Shown here: positions 1 through 10,265 of the stretch, one piece after another
How positions within the stretch are numbered: position 1 is the first letter of the stretch
Layout: the number at the start of each line of letters is the position of its first letter
Source of the DNA: Phymatolithon calcareum
Taxonomy: Eukaryota > Rhodophyta > Florideophyceae > Hapalidiales
NCBI GenBank assembly: GCA_977006965.1
Contig: OZ345373.1
Span: forward strand, 558,001-622,000
DNA length: 64,000 nucleotides
Reading direction: 5' to 3'
Position numbers and translations under genes: made by a program
Notes under the pieces: model-generated
Told to the model about the DNA's origin: nothing
Database searches by the model: none
What the model saw: the letters and a program-made list of their open reading frames with translations, nothing else

Positions 1-1603
1 AAGGTTTCTTGAAAACTCAAGCTTCTAGTGAGCTTTTTTCCGTGCCGTAGTAATTTTGTTTCAAACAGTATCACTTCTGTGTCCTTCACGCTCGTGCTTG
101 TGATTACTCGACATGTAGACCATTGATACATTGAGGCGAACGATAATATCAGCATAGTATCATGAACGATGGAACTAAGGACACTCAAGAGTTTTATCTC
201 CGACAAAGACTAACACTCAACGTGCCGAGTTGTAATTGTCAGTCGGCACCCCCTTGAAACGTGTACACATAATGGAAGACCTAATTTGTAAATTCAATGC
301 CGATACTTTTGGTCACGCACTGACATTGTTCATTCATTCTTGTCGACAGCAGACACAACCAATAGTGTCATTCATAACAGACACGAGGAATCTGGATGCA
401 TTCGTCAGCTCCGAAGGCGCTCAGTCATATTTACCATATTTAACGATCCACATCGAGGCATCTTTAAGAAATAGTAGATGCATCTAAATCTCTCCCGAAC
501 TCAACCCATATTCGAGGTATCACATCCCTTCACAGACCTCCTTAGGCCGCGACCTTGCTCGAATCCGGAAGGAGATTAAAAACCAGTCTTCGACAACAAG
601 CACTTTCCGTTAATCCATTGCCTCTAACGAACAGTATATGGTCTTGAGCGTTCGTTTCAGGCGCCGACCTTGAACTCTTGCGGAAATCTGACTTATTAGA
701 AGGTTGGCGAACACTTTCTGCTTAAGTAGGGTGTCACCTGTGCAAGGTGGATTCTTTCCAACCGCCGCAAGAACAAAGTTCTGGGACAAGAAAGAATAAA
801 TGTGACTTCAAGAACAAATGTAGCCCGAATACTTGTGAGCCTTTGAAATGCAAAGGTAACAGCTAGATTCGAAGAAAACGTATTTCGTGGGTGCCTCAAG
901 GGTACTAGAAATGATTCAAAGAGAGCCCATAATTGTACTCCTGGCGTAACATTTCGGACATCCCATGATTGGATTGGATACCTGTTGCCCTGCATCGTTA
1001 TCTTTGTCCCCTGCAAAGCGATAATGCAGTGTGAGTTTACAAACATTCTCGTCCCTATTAGTACACTCGCTCCGCATCTTGTCAGTACCCGACATCCCAG
1101 CTCCTACATCTACCAGCCCGAAAATGAGCTTGCATGGTGATACTTGTACGCTTCTGTTTTTTAAGCCTTGTAGCTCTCGGCTGCAAATCCGACTGTCCAA
1201 TTCCCCTTTCAGCAGCCTAGACAGAGCCCTGCGGTCAGTATTTACCTTCGCCATAACCGCTGTGTCAAGGACTTCATTATCTGGGCGCCGTTATATCTTG
1301 CAACTACAAGTACCTTAATAAATTGCTTTAGTTCAGACCGAACTTGCGTGATGTAAGCCATGGGTCGTTGAACCCGTACGAGGTATTGTGGAAACTTGAA
1401 CGGATCAACCAGCGTCTTGAGCGATGAGCCCGTGCGAGACGTTACTGACTATCAACCACAGCCTTGGACGAACAGCCCTTTCGAGGATGTGTTGACAACG
1501 GAAGTTGCGATGAACGCGGGAAAAAGAATTCTTGATACCAACTTGCTGTTTATTCCCGCTCTTGTCGGGAACAAGGCGTTATATACTTTTTTTATTATTC
1601 ACG
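1..1603. other. Gene-poor stretch
   Basis: No convincing gene, RNA or repeat was seen. The open frames here are short, lack recognisable motifs and overlap each other on both strands. The right edge runs into the 3' tail of a LINE on the minus strand. Confidence 0.5.
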
Positions 1604-2756
1604 TTTATTTAAACGCCCCACAGACTACCGAAGATATGGACAAGGCTTCCTCTGATGCTACCTACCTGTGTGCAGGTCACGAAACGCCGACCAGAATGGC
1701 GGAAGGGAAAGCTCAAGATTCAAGGTAATCCTATCTCAGTCCTCTATGAGGTTGTCGGTGCTTGGACTCTACCTCTATTTTCCATGCCTTCTGCGAGACA
1801 ATACAGGCCTTCATCGTTCTCCATGCGTTTTGTGAGTGTCCTGCTAAATAGTAAGAGCTCTTCTAGCGCCTTTTCTGCTTCCAGTCTTATTTCTCCGTCG
1901 AGGACGTTCCCTGCTAGCGTGAGTTCAAGAGTCTTCATATGAACTCTGGCACTGGTGCCGAATTCTTCGGGCATACCTGTTGTTGACAGCTGAGTGAATC
2001 TGCCACAAGCATGATGCAGCGCGAGTTGTCTGTGCTTCACGTTGGAGAACTTGAGGATTGCTGACAATTCTCTTGTCTTGTCATATGGAATCTTCCTTTT
2101 CCGCGTCGATTCGACGCGGTCCCCTGCCACTGCCAGAAATTTAGATCTAAGTGTTTTCGAAGACTGGTTTTCTGATATGCTTTAGAGCTTTACCAAACAG
2201 CTCTCTGGTCTCCATCGCAGCGATATCTTTCCTTGTGTACTGCCATTCATGGTTGTTTCTGCTTTCAGGCGCTTCATTTGAATACATAAATTCTTTCGCC
2301 TTGTTCCTTCTCAGCATTTTGAAGGCCAAGATTTCTCGTCGATATGGGGCCCTGCGGATCCGGCACAGGAGACGGAGCCTGTTCGTCCGTCCGTCCTCGG
2401 ACCAGTGGCCCGAACACATGGTTGAAGAAATTCTTCAATGTTACTTCTACTTCCTTGACAGCATTTTGTACGTCTTCTGTCCAGGGCGTTAAGTGCATTG
2501 CGTACTCCCAGCGTGGCTGTACTAGTGCCTTGTATATCTGAATACACTTCTGTATACTCAGCCCTTTCTTGAACACTCCCAGTGTACGCAACTCGTACAC
2601 GGCCGTCCTTGCTTTCTATAGTCGTTGCATCATTAACGTATCTGTGACTCCTCCGGGGTCTAAGGATACTCCAAGGTACGTGACCTCCGGAACTTGTGGC
2701 AGTACCTTGTTCGCTAGCATGAATGTCTTGCCCAATCCACTACTACTAAAATCGCT
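1604..2756 (-). mobile_element. LINE, 3' part (C-terminal domain of the RT protein plus 3' tail)
   Basis: Read on the minus strand, this stretch gives the region downstream of a non-LTR reverse transcriptase, broken by frameshifts. It starts with a motif of the type EVTYLGVSLDPGG near 2670-2700, continues with LGVFKKG and QPRWEYAMHL near 2490-2590, and then a helical C-terminal tail (1744-2130) with KHRQLALHHACGRF. The last part, about 1604-1674, is a 3' tail found five times in this window. The same protein segments recur at 6.1-6.5 kb and 9.4-10.3 kb. I infer that it is the downstream half of the copy whose RT core lies at 4.4-5.9 kb, separated by a satellite block. The copy is dead: several frames are needed to follow it. 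Confidence 0.75.
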
Positions 2757-2797
2757 GTCTGTCTGTCTGTGTGTGTGTGTGTGTGTGTGTCTGTCGG
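2757..2797. repeat. (GT)n microsatellite
   Basis: A run of CTGT units passes into about ten GT dinucleotides and back to CTGT units. It lies at the junction between LINE sequence on its left and non-LINE sequence on its right. Open frames across it (His/Thr or Cys/Val runs) are artefacts. Confidence 0.9.
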
Positions 2798-3009
2798 TGT
2801 CTCTTTTCATTCTCATTGGATACATTTTTACATCTACATTTTGTTTGGAAATCTATTGGCTGGATGCAGTAATAAAATAAGGTTCAACAGGGTGGATTTG
2901 CACTGAGGTGAGGGATCAATCGAGAATTTTATGCCAAAATTAAACTCCCGATCTTTGGCTTACTTTTACAAATTGCTGTCCCCCAGCTGTAAGCTATCCA
3001 GCCGCATTG

Positions 3010-4130
3010 ATTACCGGAGGCAAGGGTCGCAAGGGGTAAGAGGTGGGTGAATCAGGGGTATAACAGGGGCCGAAGGGGTAAAAGGGGAGAGCCACAAGGG
3101 GCGTCCCGGGCAAGAGAGTGACACAAGGGATGGAATGTGTAGATGGGGAGTGACAACAGGGACGTACCGGAGGCAAGGGAACAACACAAGAAGCGTAAGG
3201 ACACAAGGGTAAAAGGGGGAGTGACAAGGAGGGCACAAATGGAAAAAGGGCACAAGGGGACTGAGAAGAAAGGCACAAAGTGTAAAAGGGGACTTACTAA
3301 AGGGGGGATTGGGAAGAATGGCAAAAGAAGTAAAAGGTGAATGCACAAGGGGCGTAATGAGTGACAAGAAGGGCTGAAGGGGTAAAAGCGGAGTGACAAG
3401 AATGGTACAAGGGGTAAAGGGAAGTGAAAAGTGGAGCGGAAGGGTTAGAAGGGAGTGCCACAAGGGGCGTACCAGTGGCAAGGGAGTGACATAAAGGAAA
3501 AAGGGGACCGAAACAAAGGGCGTACCATTGATAAGGGAGCTACGAAAGGGGCGTAAACGACACAAGAGAGACGAAGGCGTAAAAGGGGAGTCACAAAAAG
3601 ACGTACCATGCGCAAGAGAGTGACACAAGTCCGAAATCAGTGGGCTCAAGGGCAAGAAGGGGACAAGAGGAAAATCGAGAGTTGCACGAGGGGCATGCTA
3701 AGGGAAAGGGCGCGACACAGGGTCATGCAAGGAGAAAATGGAGAGGGACACAAAGGGTAAAAAGGGGGTGACAAGAACGGTGCAAGGAGTAAAAACAAGA
3801 TTACGACAAGGTGTAAAAGGGGAGTGACGAGAGGGACACAAGGGATAAAAGAGGAGTGACACGAAGGACACAAGGGGTAAAAGCGATGTTCCAAGAAGGG
3901 CACAGAGGAAAGGAGGGCGACAAGAAGAGCACAAGGGATAAAAGGGGAGTGACGCAAGGGGCGGAAGGGGAAAACGGAAGTGACACGAGGGGCGTGCGGA
4001 GGGCAATGGAGTGATGCAAGTGGCGAAAGGGGTAAACGGAGAGTGACACAAAGGGTGAATAAGAAAAAGCGGAGTGACACAGGAGCGGATGGGGGAGCAA
4101 CGAGAGCGGCGGTGCGCAGCCAAACGGCAA
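3010..4130. repeat. Degenerate purine-rich minisatellite
   Basis: About 1.1 kb in which the plus strand is strongly purine-rich, built from irregular iterations of AAGGGG, GTAAAAGG, GGAGTGACA and ACAAGGGGCG blocks, with a unit of roughly 30-45 bp. The blocks are clear by eye but the copies are badly diverged. Many GGGG runs lie within 5-15 bases of each other, so the plus strand could form G-quadruplexes. Several long open frames on the minus strand here (Pro/Leu/Ser/Phe-rich) come only from the lack of stop codons in this repeat and are not genes. The block ends shortly before LINE sequence resumes at about 4.35 kb. Confidence 0.85.
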
Positions 4131-4349
4131 TGACAAGTATGGCGGATCAGCAGGCGACGGAGCGAACTGTGGGGCTTACCGACTGCAGTCCAGTGACAGA
4201 TGGACCCGAGCAAGAATATAAGAGTGGCACGTTGAGCAGAGCAGGACACGGGATTCACACGAGGGGCGGACAAGGGTTAGCGGAGTGTAGGCATGCAGAG
4301 CAGGGGGACGGGAAGGAGGTGGAGAAGGACGCTGCATTGGAGGAATAGG
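4131..4349. other. Transition between minisatellite and LINE
   Basis: The G-rich repeat fades out here and the sequence becomes mixed. No gene is supported. Confidence 0.4.
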
Positions 4350-6050
4350 TCTTTTGTTTAAGTTCTCCTCCTTAAACTCTTCTTTCTCTATCTTTCCATA
4401 GGCGCAACGCGCCGCCACGGAGCCACTTGTGTTTCCTCTGATTCGAGGACTTCGCTTTTCCCTTGTTTAGTGCCTATTGGGTAGCTATATCTAATAGTCC
4501 TTGCAGTGCAGTGGGTGATTTCGCAGAGAGAAGAACATCGTCTGCGAAGAGGATAGCCGGTACTTCAGCCCAGGTGTTTGATGCCCGGCTCATTCGCTCT
4601 GCGAATTCATCCATGAAGATGTTGTAGAGGCTTGGACTGAGAGGGGACCCTTGTGGGACTCCCCTGTCCACTAGAATCCAGTCCTTGTTCGCATCACCAA
4701 TTGTTGCTACCCAGGATAGTGTCAAGAACGCCTCGGCCATTGCGCAGATCTCCTTGGGGAGTACTTGTCTCATTCTGTTCACCAAGTGTACTCTCGGTAC
4801 TGTGTCGTAGGCAGCCTTAAGGTCCAATACTGCTACACAACTTTGATCTTCTTTTAATAGCTCAGTTGCTCTTAGGATGGCCAGTTCAGTGCTCTTCCCC
4901 TTTTGGAACCCAAGCTGATACCAGTGGTTTGAGTATACTGTGTGCAGCTTCATATCAATAGCTATCTCAATAATTTTCCTTGTGTGGCTCAGCAAGGAAA
5001 TCGGGCGGTAGTTTCCGGGGTCCTCGTGTGCCCCCTTCTTGTGTATTGAGACGAGGAGCGCTTTCTTCCAGTGCAGAGGCATGTCTCCACACCTCCCGCA
5101 GGCCTCCCACAAGGCTTTAAGCACTTCGGCGTTTAGCGATATATCGACTTTTAGCATTTCAGCCTTCACCTCGTCTAAGCCTGGTGCCTTTCCGTTTGGT
5201 GCTTTACAGATATCCGCTTCAATTTTTGTCCTCATGTCCTCTGTGCAGGCGAATTTTCTTAGTCCGGATTGCCACTTTTCGGTGCTATGGCATGTCGCTG
5301 ATATATGGGCTGAGAATTTAGCGTAATTCATCGGGCTTCCTGTCATCTCGTTTCTTAGCTTTCTTCTTCGAATTTTCTTTTTCATCTTGGCAAGTTGCTT
5401 CAAAGCCGCTGGTCCATCCTTCTCCTCGAGCTCGGCAATGTATTCTTGATACTGCTCTTTCTTCCTCTTGTTCACCAAGGTTCTCATTTGGTACTTACAC
5501 TCGTGGTAACGACCCCAGTCTTCCTGTGAGTGGGATGATCTGGCTTTCCGATAAAGTTTCTTTCGCTTCAGTGCCATTTTGACGAGCTCTGTATTCCAAA
5601 ATGACTTATAGCGTGCCGGTGTGCGTTTTCTAGTTCTCCACGGATCGCACCAGGTTTTAACAAGTCTCTTGTACCCCTGGTGTAGATCTCTTGCATTGTT
5701 GCACTTTTTGAGTTCTTCGATGACTCCGGGAATGCCTTCTTGGTACTTACGAAGCGCGACATCTTTCTTGGATTCTTTTCTTGACTTTCCTCCGAGGTCC
5801 ACAATCTCCCTGTAGATATGGGATACCGATTCGGGGGAGGTACTTCCCTTGAGGTCCTCAATGAGACTACACATTCGTTCCTTGATTTCATTTTTCCTTT
5901 GTGTGTCATCTCGGTCTCTTACACTGATTGGTCGTTTATACTGGTTCGGGTCACGATCTTGCCGGCTTCTAAGGCGCGTGCATACAGGCCTGTGCTGTGT
6001 AGCCCCAGTTCATATGTCCTCTGGAGAGTTCGGCGCGGATATTTTTATTC
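4350..6050 (-). mobile_element. LINE, RT-bearing part, 5'-truncated
   Basis: Minus-strand non-LTR retrotransposon segment. The reverse transcriptase core is in one open frame (4474-5874). Beyond its stop, coding similarity appears to continue in another frame down to about 4400 (GKSEVLE, then an EEFK-type segment). Upstream, 5.9-6.05 kb still reads as LINE-like protein (RTLQRTYELGLHS). No endonuclease domain is present, so the copy is 5'-truncated. Its 5' end lies directly against the 3' tail of another copy (6062-6490), giving a head-to-tail pair. Confidence 0.8.
4474..5874 (-). pseudogene. Non-LTR reverse transcriptase (fragment)
   Basis: 466 codons with the reverse transcriptase fingers and palm. 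In order: KAEMLK and NYRPISLL (fingers, residues about 235-300), GFQKGKSTELAIL (about 323-335), motif A with DLKAAYD (about 349), motif B GVPQGSPLSPSLYN (about 410-423) and motif C FADDVLL (about 444-450), which holds the catalytic Asp pair. The catalytic residues are all intact. The frame stops right after motif C, before the thumb, whereas LINE proteins normally run on several hundred residues, and no endonuclease precedes it. It is therefore a broken copy although the RT core is well preserved, which suggests fairly recent decay. The 5' limit is arbitrary; the first ATG of the frame is used. Confidence 0.8.
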
Positions 6051-6061
6051 CTTTTGTGACG

Positions 6062-6490
6062 AAGATAGCAGCTGCTACTTTTTTTAAAGCCCCGCAGTCA
6101 TATGAATATACGGGCAGGGCTTCCTCAGGTGCTGCCCTCGCTAGGGTGGCTCTACTCTTATGTCTGGCATTCTATCTGAGACCCTAGCATGTGTTCGGTT
6201 GTTTTGATTGCTCTTCGTAGCAGTTTCGAGGCGTCGCTTCTTCTTTCAGTACAGGTCTTCTTCATGCTGCATACTCTCGATGATGCTTTTTGCTGAAGAG
6301 CAAAAGGTCCTCTAATGCCTTCTCAGTTGCCGCTCTGTCGTCTTCCTTGAGTTCATAGGCTGACAAGTTGCGATCCAGGGTCTCCATGTACTGTCTGACT
6401 TTGTTTCCGAATCTATCTGCCATCAGTGTGGTAGACACTTGGGGAAATCTTCCAAAGGCGTACTGAACCGCCAGTTGCCTGTGTTTCAGT
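6062..6490 (-). mobile_element. LINE, 3' end fragment
   Basis: On the minus strand this reads LKHRQLAVQYAFGRFPQVSTT and then KALEDLLLF before a stop, matching the C-terminal segment at 1744-2130. It is followed by the shared 3' tail (GGAAGCCCTGCCCGTATATTC type) ending in a T-run on the plus strand, i.e. an A-rich 3' end. A near-identical 3' piece lies in the other orientation at 18.39-18.69 kb. Confidence 0.8.
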
Positions 6491-6772
6491 TGTGGAAATA
6501 GCAGCTGCTACTGCTCGAGTCGCAGAGACTTCCCGAAGTGTTTCAGAAAAGACTACTTAAGCCGATCTGATAGAGATAGCTAGCAGAAAACCAACCAACA
6601 ACCACAAACCGACAATACAGTGGTATCTAAAGTCGACCTTTTCTTCTGAATGCATCCACGTCGAAGAAGAGTCCTCAGGACTCCTCTTACAAGACCCGAA
6701 TTCAGTGTGTGCGCCTTGTCGGCTGCCAAAAGACTTTCCCAAGTCGTAGGCCAGCCATTTCACTTCTTAAGC
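6491..6772. other. Short gene-free stretch
   Basis: No gene supported. It is the target DNA into which the SINE to its right inserted. Confidence 0.4.
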
Positions 6773-6784
6773 AGTACAACAGTT
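6773..6784. repeat. Target-site duplication, left copy
   Basis: AGTACAACAGTT, repeated exactly at 7084-7095. The pair brackets the SINE and shows that it entered by target-primed insertion. Confidence 0.85.
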
Positions 6785-6986
6785 TGTTTGTTTGTTTGTT
6801 TATTGCAGGTTATTCGAATTACACAAAGTGTACATTATTCAACATCTAGGGGTCCTCTAAATGCTCCTGATATGGATCCATTCCTGGTACTCGCGTATCT
6901 TCTTCGCGCTAGTACTGCTGCACACCACTCCACGGCGACATCCGTGTGCCCTTTGCGGAACGATAATTCAATTCTTGTTTGTGACA

Positions 6987-6997
6987 GGACTCGAACC
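6987..6997 (-). promoter_or_regulatory. Pol III box B of the SINE
   Basis: GGTTCGAGTCC on the minus strand fits the box B consensus GGTTCRANNCC completely. Confidence 0.75.
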
Positions 6998-7063
6998 GGC
7001 GACCTCAACATTCCTGCCTGTATCATACCGAAATATGCGCACAGGTGCGCGGAGGCAGTTTTA

Positions 7064-7074
7064 CCACTATACCA
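7064..7074 (-). promoter_or_regulatory. Pol III box A of the SINE
   Basis: TGGTATAGTGG on the minus strand fits the box A consensus TRGYNNARNNG. It lies about 10 bases inside the 5' end of the element, as expected for a tRNA-derived head. Confidence 0.7.
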
Positions 7075-7083
7075 CAGGTGGAA

Positions 7084-7095
7084 AGTACAACAGTT
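7084..7095. repeat. Target-site duplication, right copy
   Basis: AGTACAACAGTT, identical to 6773-6784, marking the 5' side of the SINE. Confidence 0.85.
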
Positions 7096-8094
7096 GATCT
7101 TCAGTAAAGAGGTAGAGTTCAAGAACCACAGTTCTCTCACCAAAACCCCTGCAAAAATCAAAAGTCATATTTTCCGCGCATCTCCATTGAGACGCTTGGA
7201 ATGCCTATGTAGATCGGGAGATTTCTTTGCTTATCGCGATACCGCAGAGATGAAATTCCCAGTTTGCACTTGTGCAAACAGTGAATTGAGACTCTTGGTC
7301 CGGTCGGGGCTGTTATTTATGCCTATCCTTTGCCTGGCTTCTTGATGGAGCTTTGCATGGACGTATTAAGTGTCGGTACACCCGGCGTCTTCATGGGATT
7401 ACTGTTCCCTTCATTATTTCGTACTCATTGCCGCACGAGTTGCGCCAACCTTACCGTCCTCACTTGTTTGCAGATTCACCACAGCTTACAATGCTCGGAA
7501 ATCGAAATGACGTCTTCTTTAGGTTCCTGCTTACCTCCTAATGATCTGCTTTTACAGTCCAGATTTAGTTTGGTTTATTTTACGTAAGGTCCTGGAGCTC
7601 GCCGCAGTTGTAGGTTACCGATTCATAGTCAGGTAAATCAACCGTTTGATTCCAGCCTTCCTAACCAAATTTTAACAATGTTCACTTTTCCAACGCCACA
7701 GCGAGCCCCAGATTCACGGGTTCTACAACCTTGTTCTGAACTTTCCGAACAGCCTTGATTATTCTGGTTGGTCTTGCACGGAAGCAGAATTTTGCTCTCA
7801 TTCATGATCTTCCGAGACGGAGGAGCCCTACAAAGTTAAAACCTATTTTTGCATGCTTGACTGTTGCGATAAACCATAGTAATATACTTTAGAGAGTTGT
7901 CTCGAAAAGTCACCGAGGAGTAAGCCTTAGAGCAGAACCGCAGGCTAAAGGGACATTCCATTGAAAAGAGATCTGGCAGCAGGAAATGTTTGCTTGCATC
8001 CTTCACAAGAGTAATGAAGATTACAAAGTGAATTTATCCGTGAAGAAACAGTAGAAAAACACGACAAATCATTAGTCAATACCAGAAGAAGACT
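7096..8094. other. Gene-poor stretch
   Basis: No gene, RNA or clear repeat was seen. Open frames are short and without motifs. Confidence 0.45.
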
Positions 8095-8457
8095 CTACTC
8101 GACCCATTTCGAATAGCCCGTGAGGTCGTCGATCGCGCCTTTCACCCGATGAACCCACACGTAGAGCATCGCAAGTAAATTGCGGTCAACCTGCGAGACA
8201 ATCTGCGCAATAGTGCGGCCATCACGACTTTTCATACCTTCTGGAAAGCTTTGTTTGATTGCGGTCTTGACGAGAGTGAGGTTCATCCTAACTTCCGTCT
8301 CAACTACACTGATATTCTCATAAAGTTCCTTCTCAAACCCCTCCGGTAGCCCACAATTTTCAATTGCCTCCTTCAGATCCTCCTTGCACTCCGAGACCAT
8401 TTTGCCGCTCTTGTGCGCGCCTTTCAGTTTAGACGCCGAAGAAGACGCACCCGACAT
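8095..8457 (-). CDS. Orphan small helical protein, family copy 1
   Basis: A 120-residue protein that I do not recognise. It starts with a Ser/Ala/Lys-rich segment of about 20 residues and then has a compact, probably helical domain. Its core CGLPEGFEKELYENIS (about residues 36-51) is shared with a gene at 10892-11242 (CGFPDGFEQEVYENVS) and, more weakly, with one at 22186-22584 (CALPFGFHKEIYANLA). Further shared positions are AIK-FPE-MK in the middle, and LY, R-K-AI, TG-KW near the C-terminus. Identity to copy 2 is about 40% by eye, too much for chance. No signal peptide or membrane span is visible. A TATA-like element lies 104 bp upstream, at nearly the same spacing as in copy 2. The ATG used is the first in the frame. 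Confidence 0.75.
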   Translation of the reverse strand: MSGASSSASKLKGAHKSGKMVSECKEDLKEAIENCGLPEGFEKELYENISVVETEVRMNLTLVKTAIKQSFPEGMKSRDGRTIAQIVSQVDRNLLAMLYVWVHRVKGAIDDLTGYSKWVE

Positions 8458-8560
8458 AGTATCGCTTATTGATTTGAGTACAGAGGTACAGTCAATCTGA
8501 TTCGGAGGAGACCTCGATCTGATCCGATGGTGGTGTGATTTCTATTCGTCCTGCGTTTGG

Positions 8561-8568
8561 CTTATATC
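8561..8568 (-). promoter_or_regulatory. TATA-like box of orphan family copy 1
   Basis: GATATAAG on the minus strand, 104 bp before the ATG at 8457. Copy 2 has TATAAAA 113 bp before its ATG. The similar spacing supports both. Confidence 0.5.
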
Positions 8569-8569
8569 G

Positions 8570-9418
8570 AAGTGTTCGGAGACTTCCTCTGCTTCTCAAA
8601 GTCCTACATTCAATACTTATTTACTAGTGTTTGCAGCTCGCTGCTGACAATGGAGTTGTGTGTACAAGAACTCATGGCGCCTTCAATATGAACCAATAGA
8701 TTGGTCGGTAGTTGAACGTACGTGCACTCGACGGAAGAGTTTGAAACGTCTGTGGCAATGCAGAAATTTTCGGATGTTACTGAGAATATTTGTGATAGCT
8801 GCAGAATAAAGAGACGTTGGAGAAGCGGGTCTCACGCCTTGTCAGTGCCCCTAAAAATCACAAATGTGTTCTGGAGCTGACACGAAGTTTGACTATACTG
8901 TGTCAGCACGAGCGTACCGCAAGAGTACGTTTTGTCCCTCAATGACTTTTCAGCAGGGCGCAGATCTTCCTGTCCCGAAGTGCACGCACCCTTGTGTGAC
9001 GCCGGGTTGCTACAGTTTCTGCGAGGGGAGGCCGCGAAATGGGAGGCAAGGAGTCAGAGAAGGCATCGGGAGCCTCAACCTTCTCCGCCCAATTCGCACT
9101 CTACTGCCACAATCGATAGGATATAATGGAGAAACTTAGGCATTCCAAGCGGTACTTTTCTCATGAAGAAGAAGAAAGGTAGATTTTTATTTAAAAGTTA
9201 CCAACGCATCTGCTGACGCTCGGGGCAACTTTCCTAAGGCCAAGGGGTTTTGGCTAGATTCTGTCCTGAAGGGGTTTTCTTTTCTTGTTGGTGTAACACG
9301 ACTCAAAAACCCACCTCTGGTCTCCTTCGGGACCTCAAGGGGGAAAGTTACTCCCCTGTCCTGTGGCACGCTGTAATTTCAAGTTGCGGGTAGTCCTTAC
9401 TTGTCCACAGCCTGAAAC
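8570..9418. other. Gene-poor stretch
   Basis: No gene supported. It separates orphan-family copy 1 from the LINE fragment that follows. Confidence 0.4.
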
Positions 9419-10265
9419 ATGGTTAGGAGCTCGTCGAGTGCTCGCTTAGTCCAGGCGCTGTCTTCTTTGGAGAGTCTGTCCTTTGCGAGGCCATTTATCA
9501 CGTCTTCGATGGCATCTTTTCCACATTGGCCGGTGAGTTCGATAAGGGTAGAGGTGCTCATTGGAGGGAGCATTCCAAATTACCACCTATGGCAAGTGTT
9601 CTATGTCTCCTTGACTTGAAGAGAAGGTGCGGCGTTAACGACACTTTCGCGTGCGGTATAGGTCGTTTTTTCGACTTTTCCGCATCCTCTGCGGCCTCCA
9701 GTATCTTGTTTTTTTGGTATTTCTTGATGTTTGTCGTAGCTGTCGTTTCGTTTGCTGCTTTGCAAAGGAAACCATTCACTTTCGCATGGGCAATATCTCT
9801 CTCCGCTTCTTGACGTTCCTTGTTCGCGATCTCTGTTGTTGGACCAGATATCAGCGCATCGCGTCTTCTTATCAATCTCTGCACAAATCGTCTTGCAAGG
9901 ACGTCTCTTCTTCCCTTGGGTTGGAGTATTCGGCACATGGCCCTGCACCTGTCCAAGCTTCTTTTTCCTGGTTTCCCAAGGATTTGCCCGAAAAACATAG
10001 ATTCAACCTTCCTGACTTCCGAGGCCACCTTCGCGGTCCAAGGTGAGAGGTGAAGAGCATATTCCCATCTTGACTGCACAAGCGATTTGTACAGCCTAAT
10101 CGCCCTCGCGGGATGGACACCATTTGTAAACACGCCCAGCCGTCGGAGATACCCAAGCACATTTTTGGATTTCTTGATCCTGTCTGTCAGTTTGGTGTCT
10201 GAGATTCCCTGTTCCGTTAGTGTTACCCCGAGGTATTTTACCTCCCGGAGAGTCTTTAGCCGCCG
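9419..10265 (-). mobile_element. LINE, C-terminal fragment
   Basis: On the minus strand: a YLGVTL motif near 10230, then LGYLRRLGVFTNG, AIRLYKSLVQSRWEYALHL (thumb and connection, about 10000-10160), an Arg/Lys-rich tail, and after a frameshift a helical C-terminus with ALDELLTMFQAVDK at 9419-9470. It is clearly homologous to 1744-2700 but from a different subfamily, since the two diverge strongly. It carries frameshifts and lacks the RT core. It sits between the two nearby orphan-family genes. Confidence 0.75.

Larger units (their letters stand above)
6785..7083 (-). mobile_element. tRNA-derived SINE, complete
   Basis: A 299-bp element on the minus strand. Its 5' head holds an RNA polymerase III box A (TGGTATAGTGG, 7064-7074) and a consensus box B (GGTTCGAGTCC, 6987-6997), in tRNA-like order but with a 66-base gap. 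A body of about 180 bp without coding capacity follows. The 3' end is an (AAAC)n tail, seen as TTTG repeats at 6783-6801. Exact 12-bp duplications flank it. The tRNA cloverleaf does not close: the acceptor ends do not pair fully and the T stem has a mismatch, so this is not a working tRNA. SINEs need a partner LINE; the LINEs in this window have a different tail, so the partner is not obvious. Confidence 0.8.

Noticed and set aside
3011-4273. Several long minus-strand open frames (up to 214 codons), Pro/Leu/Phe/Ser-rich
   Set aside because: They lie in the purine-rich minisatellite, which lacks stop codons on that strand; overlapping frames are all open and composition follows the repeat.
6981-7083. 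A working tRNA gene
   Set aside because: Box A and B are present but the acceptor ends do not pair, the T stem has a mismatch and the anticodon arm cannot be placed; flanking duplications and an (AAAC)n tail show a SINE.
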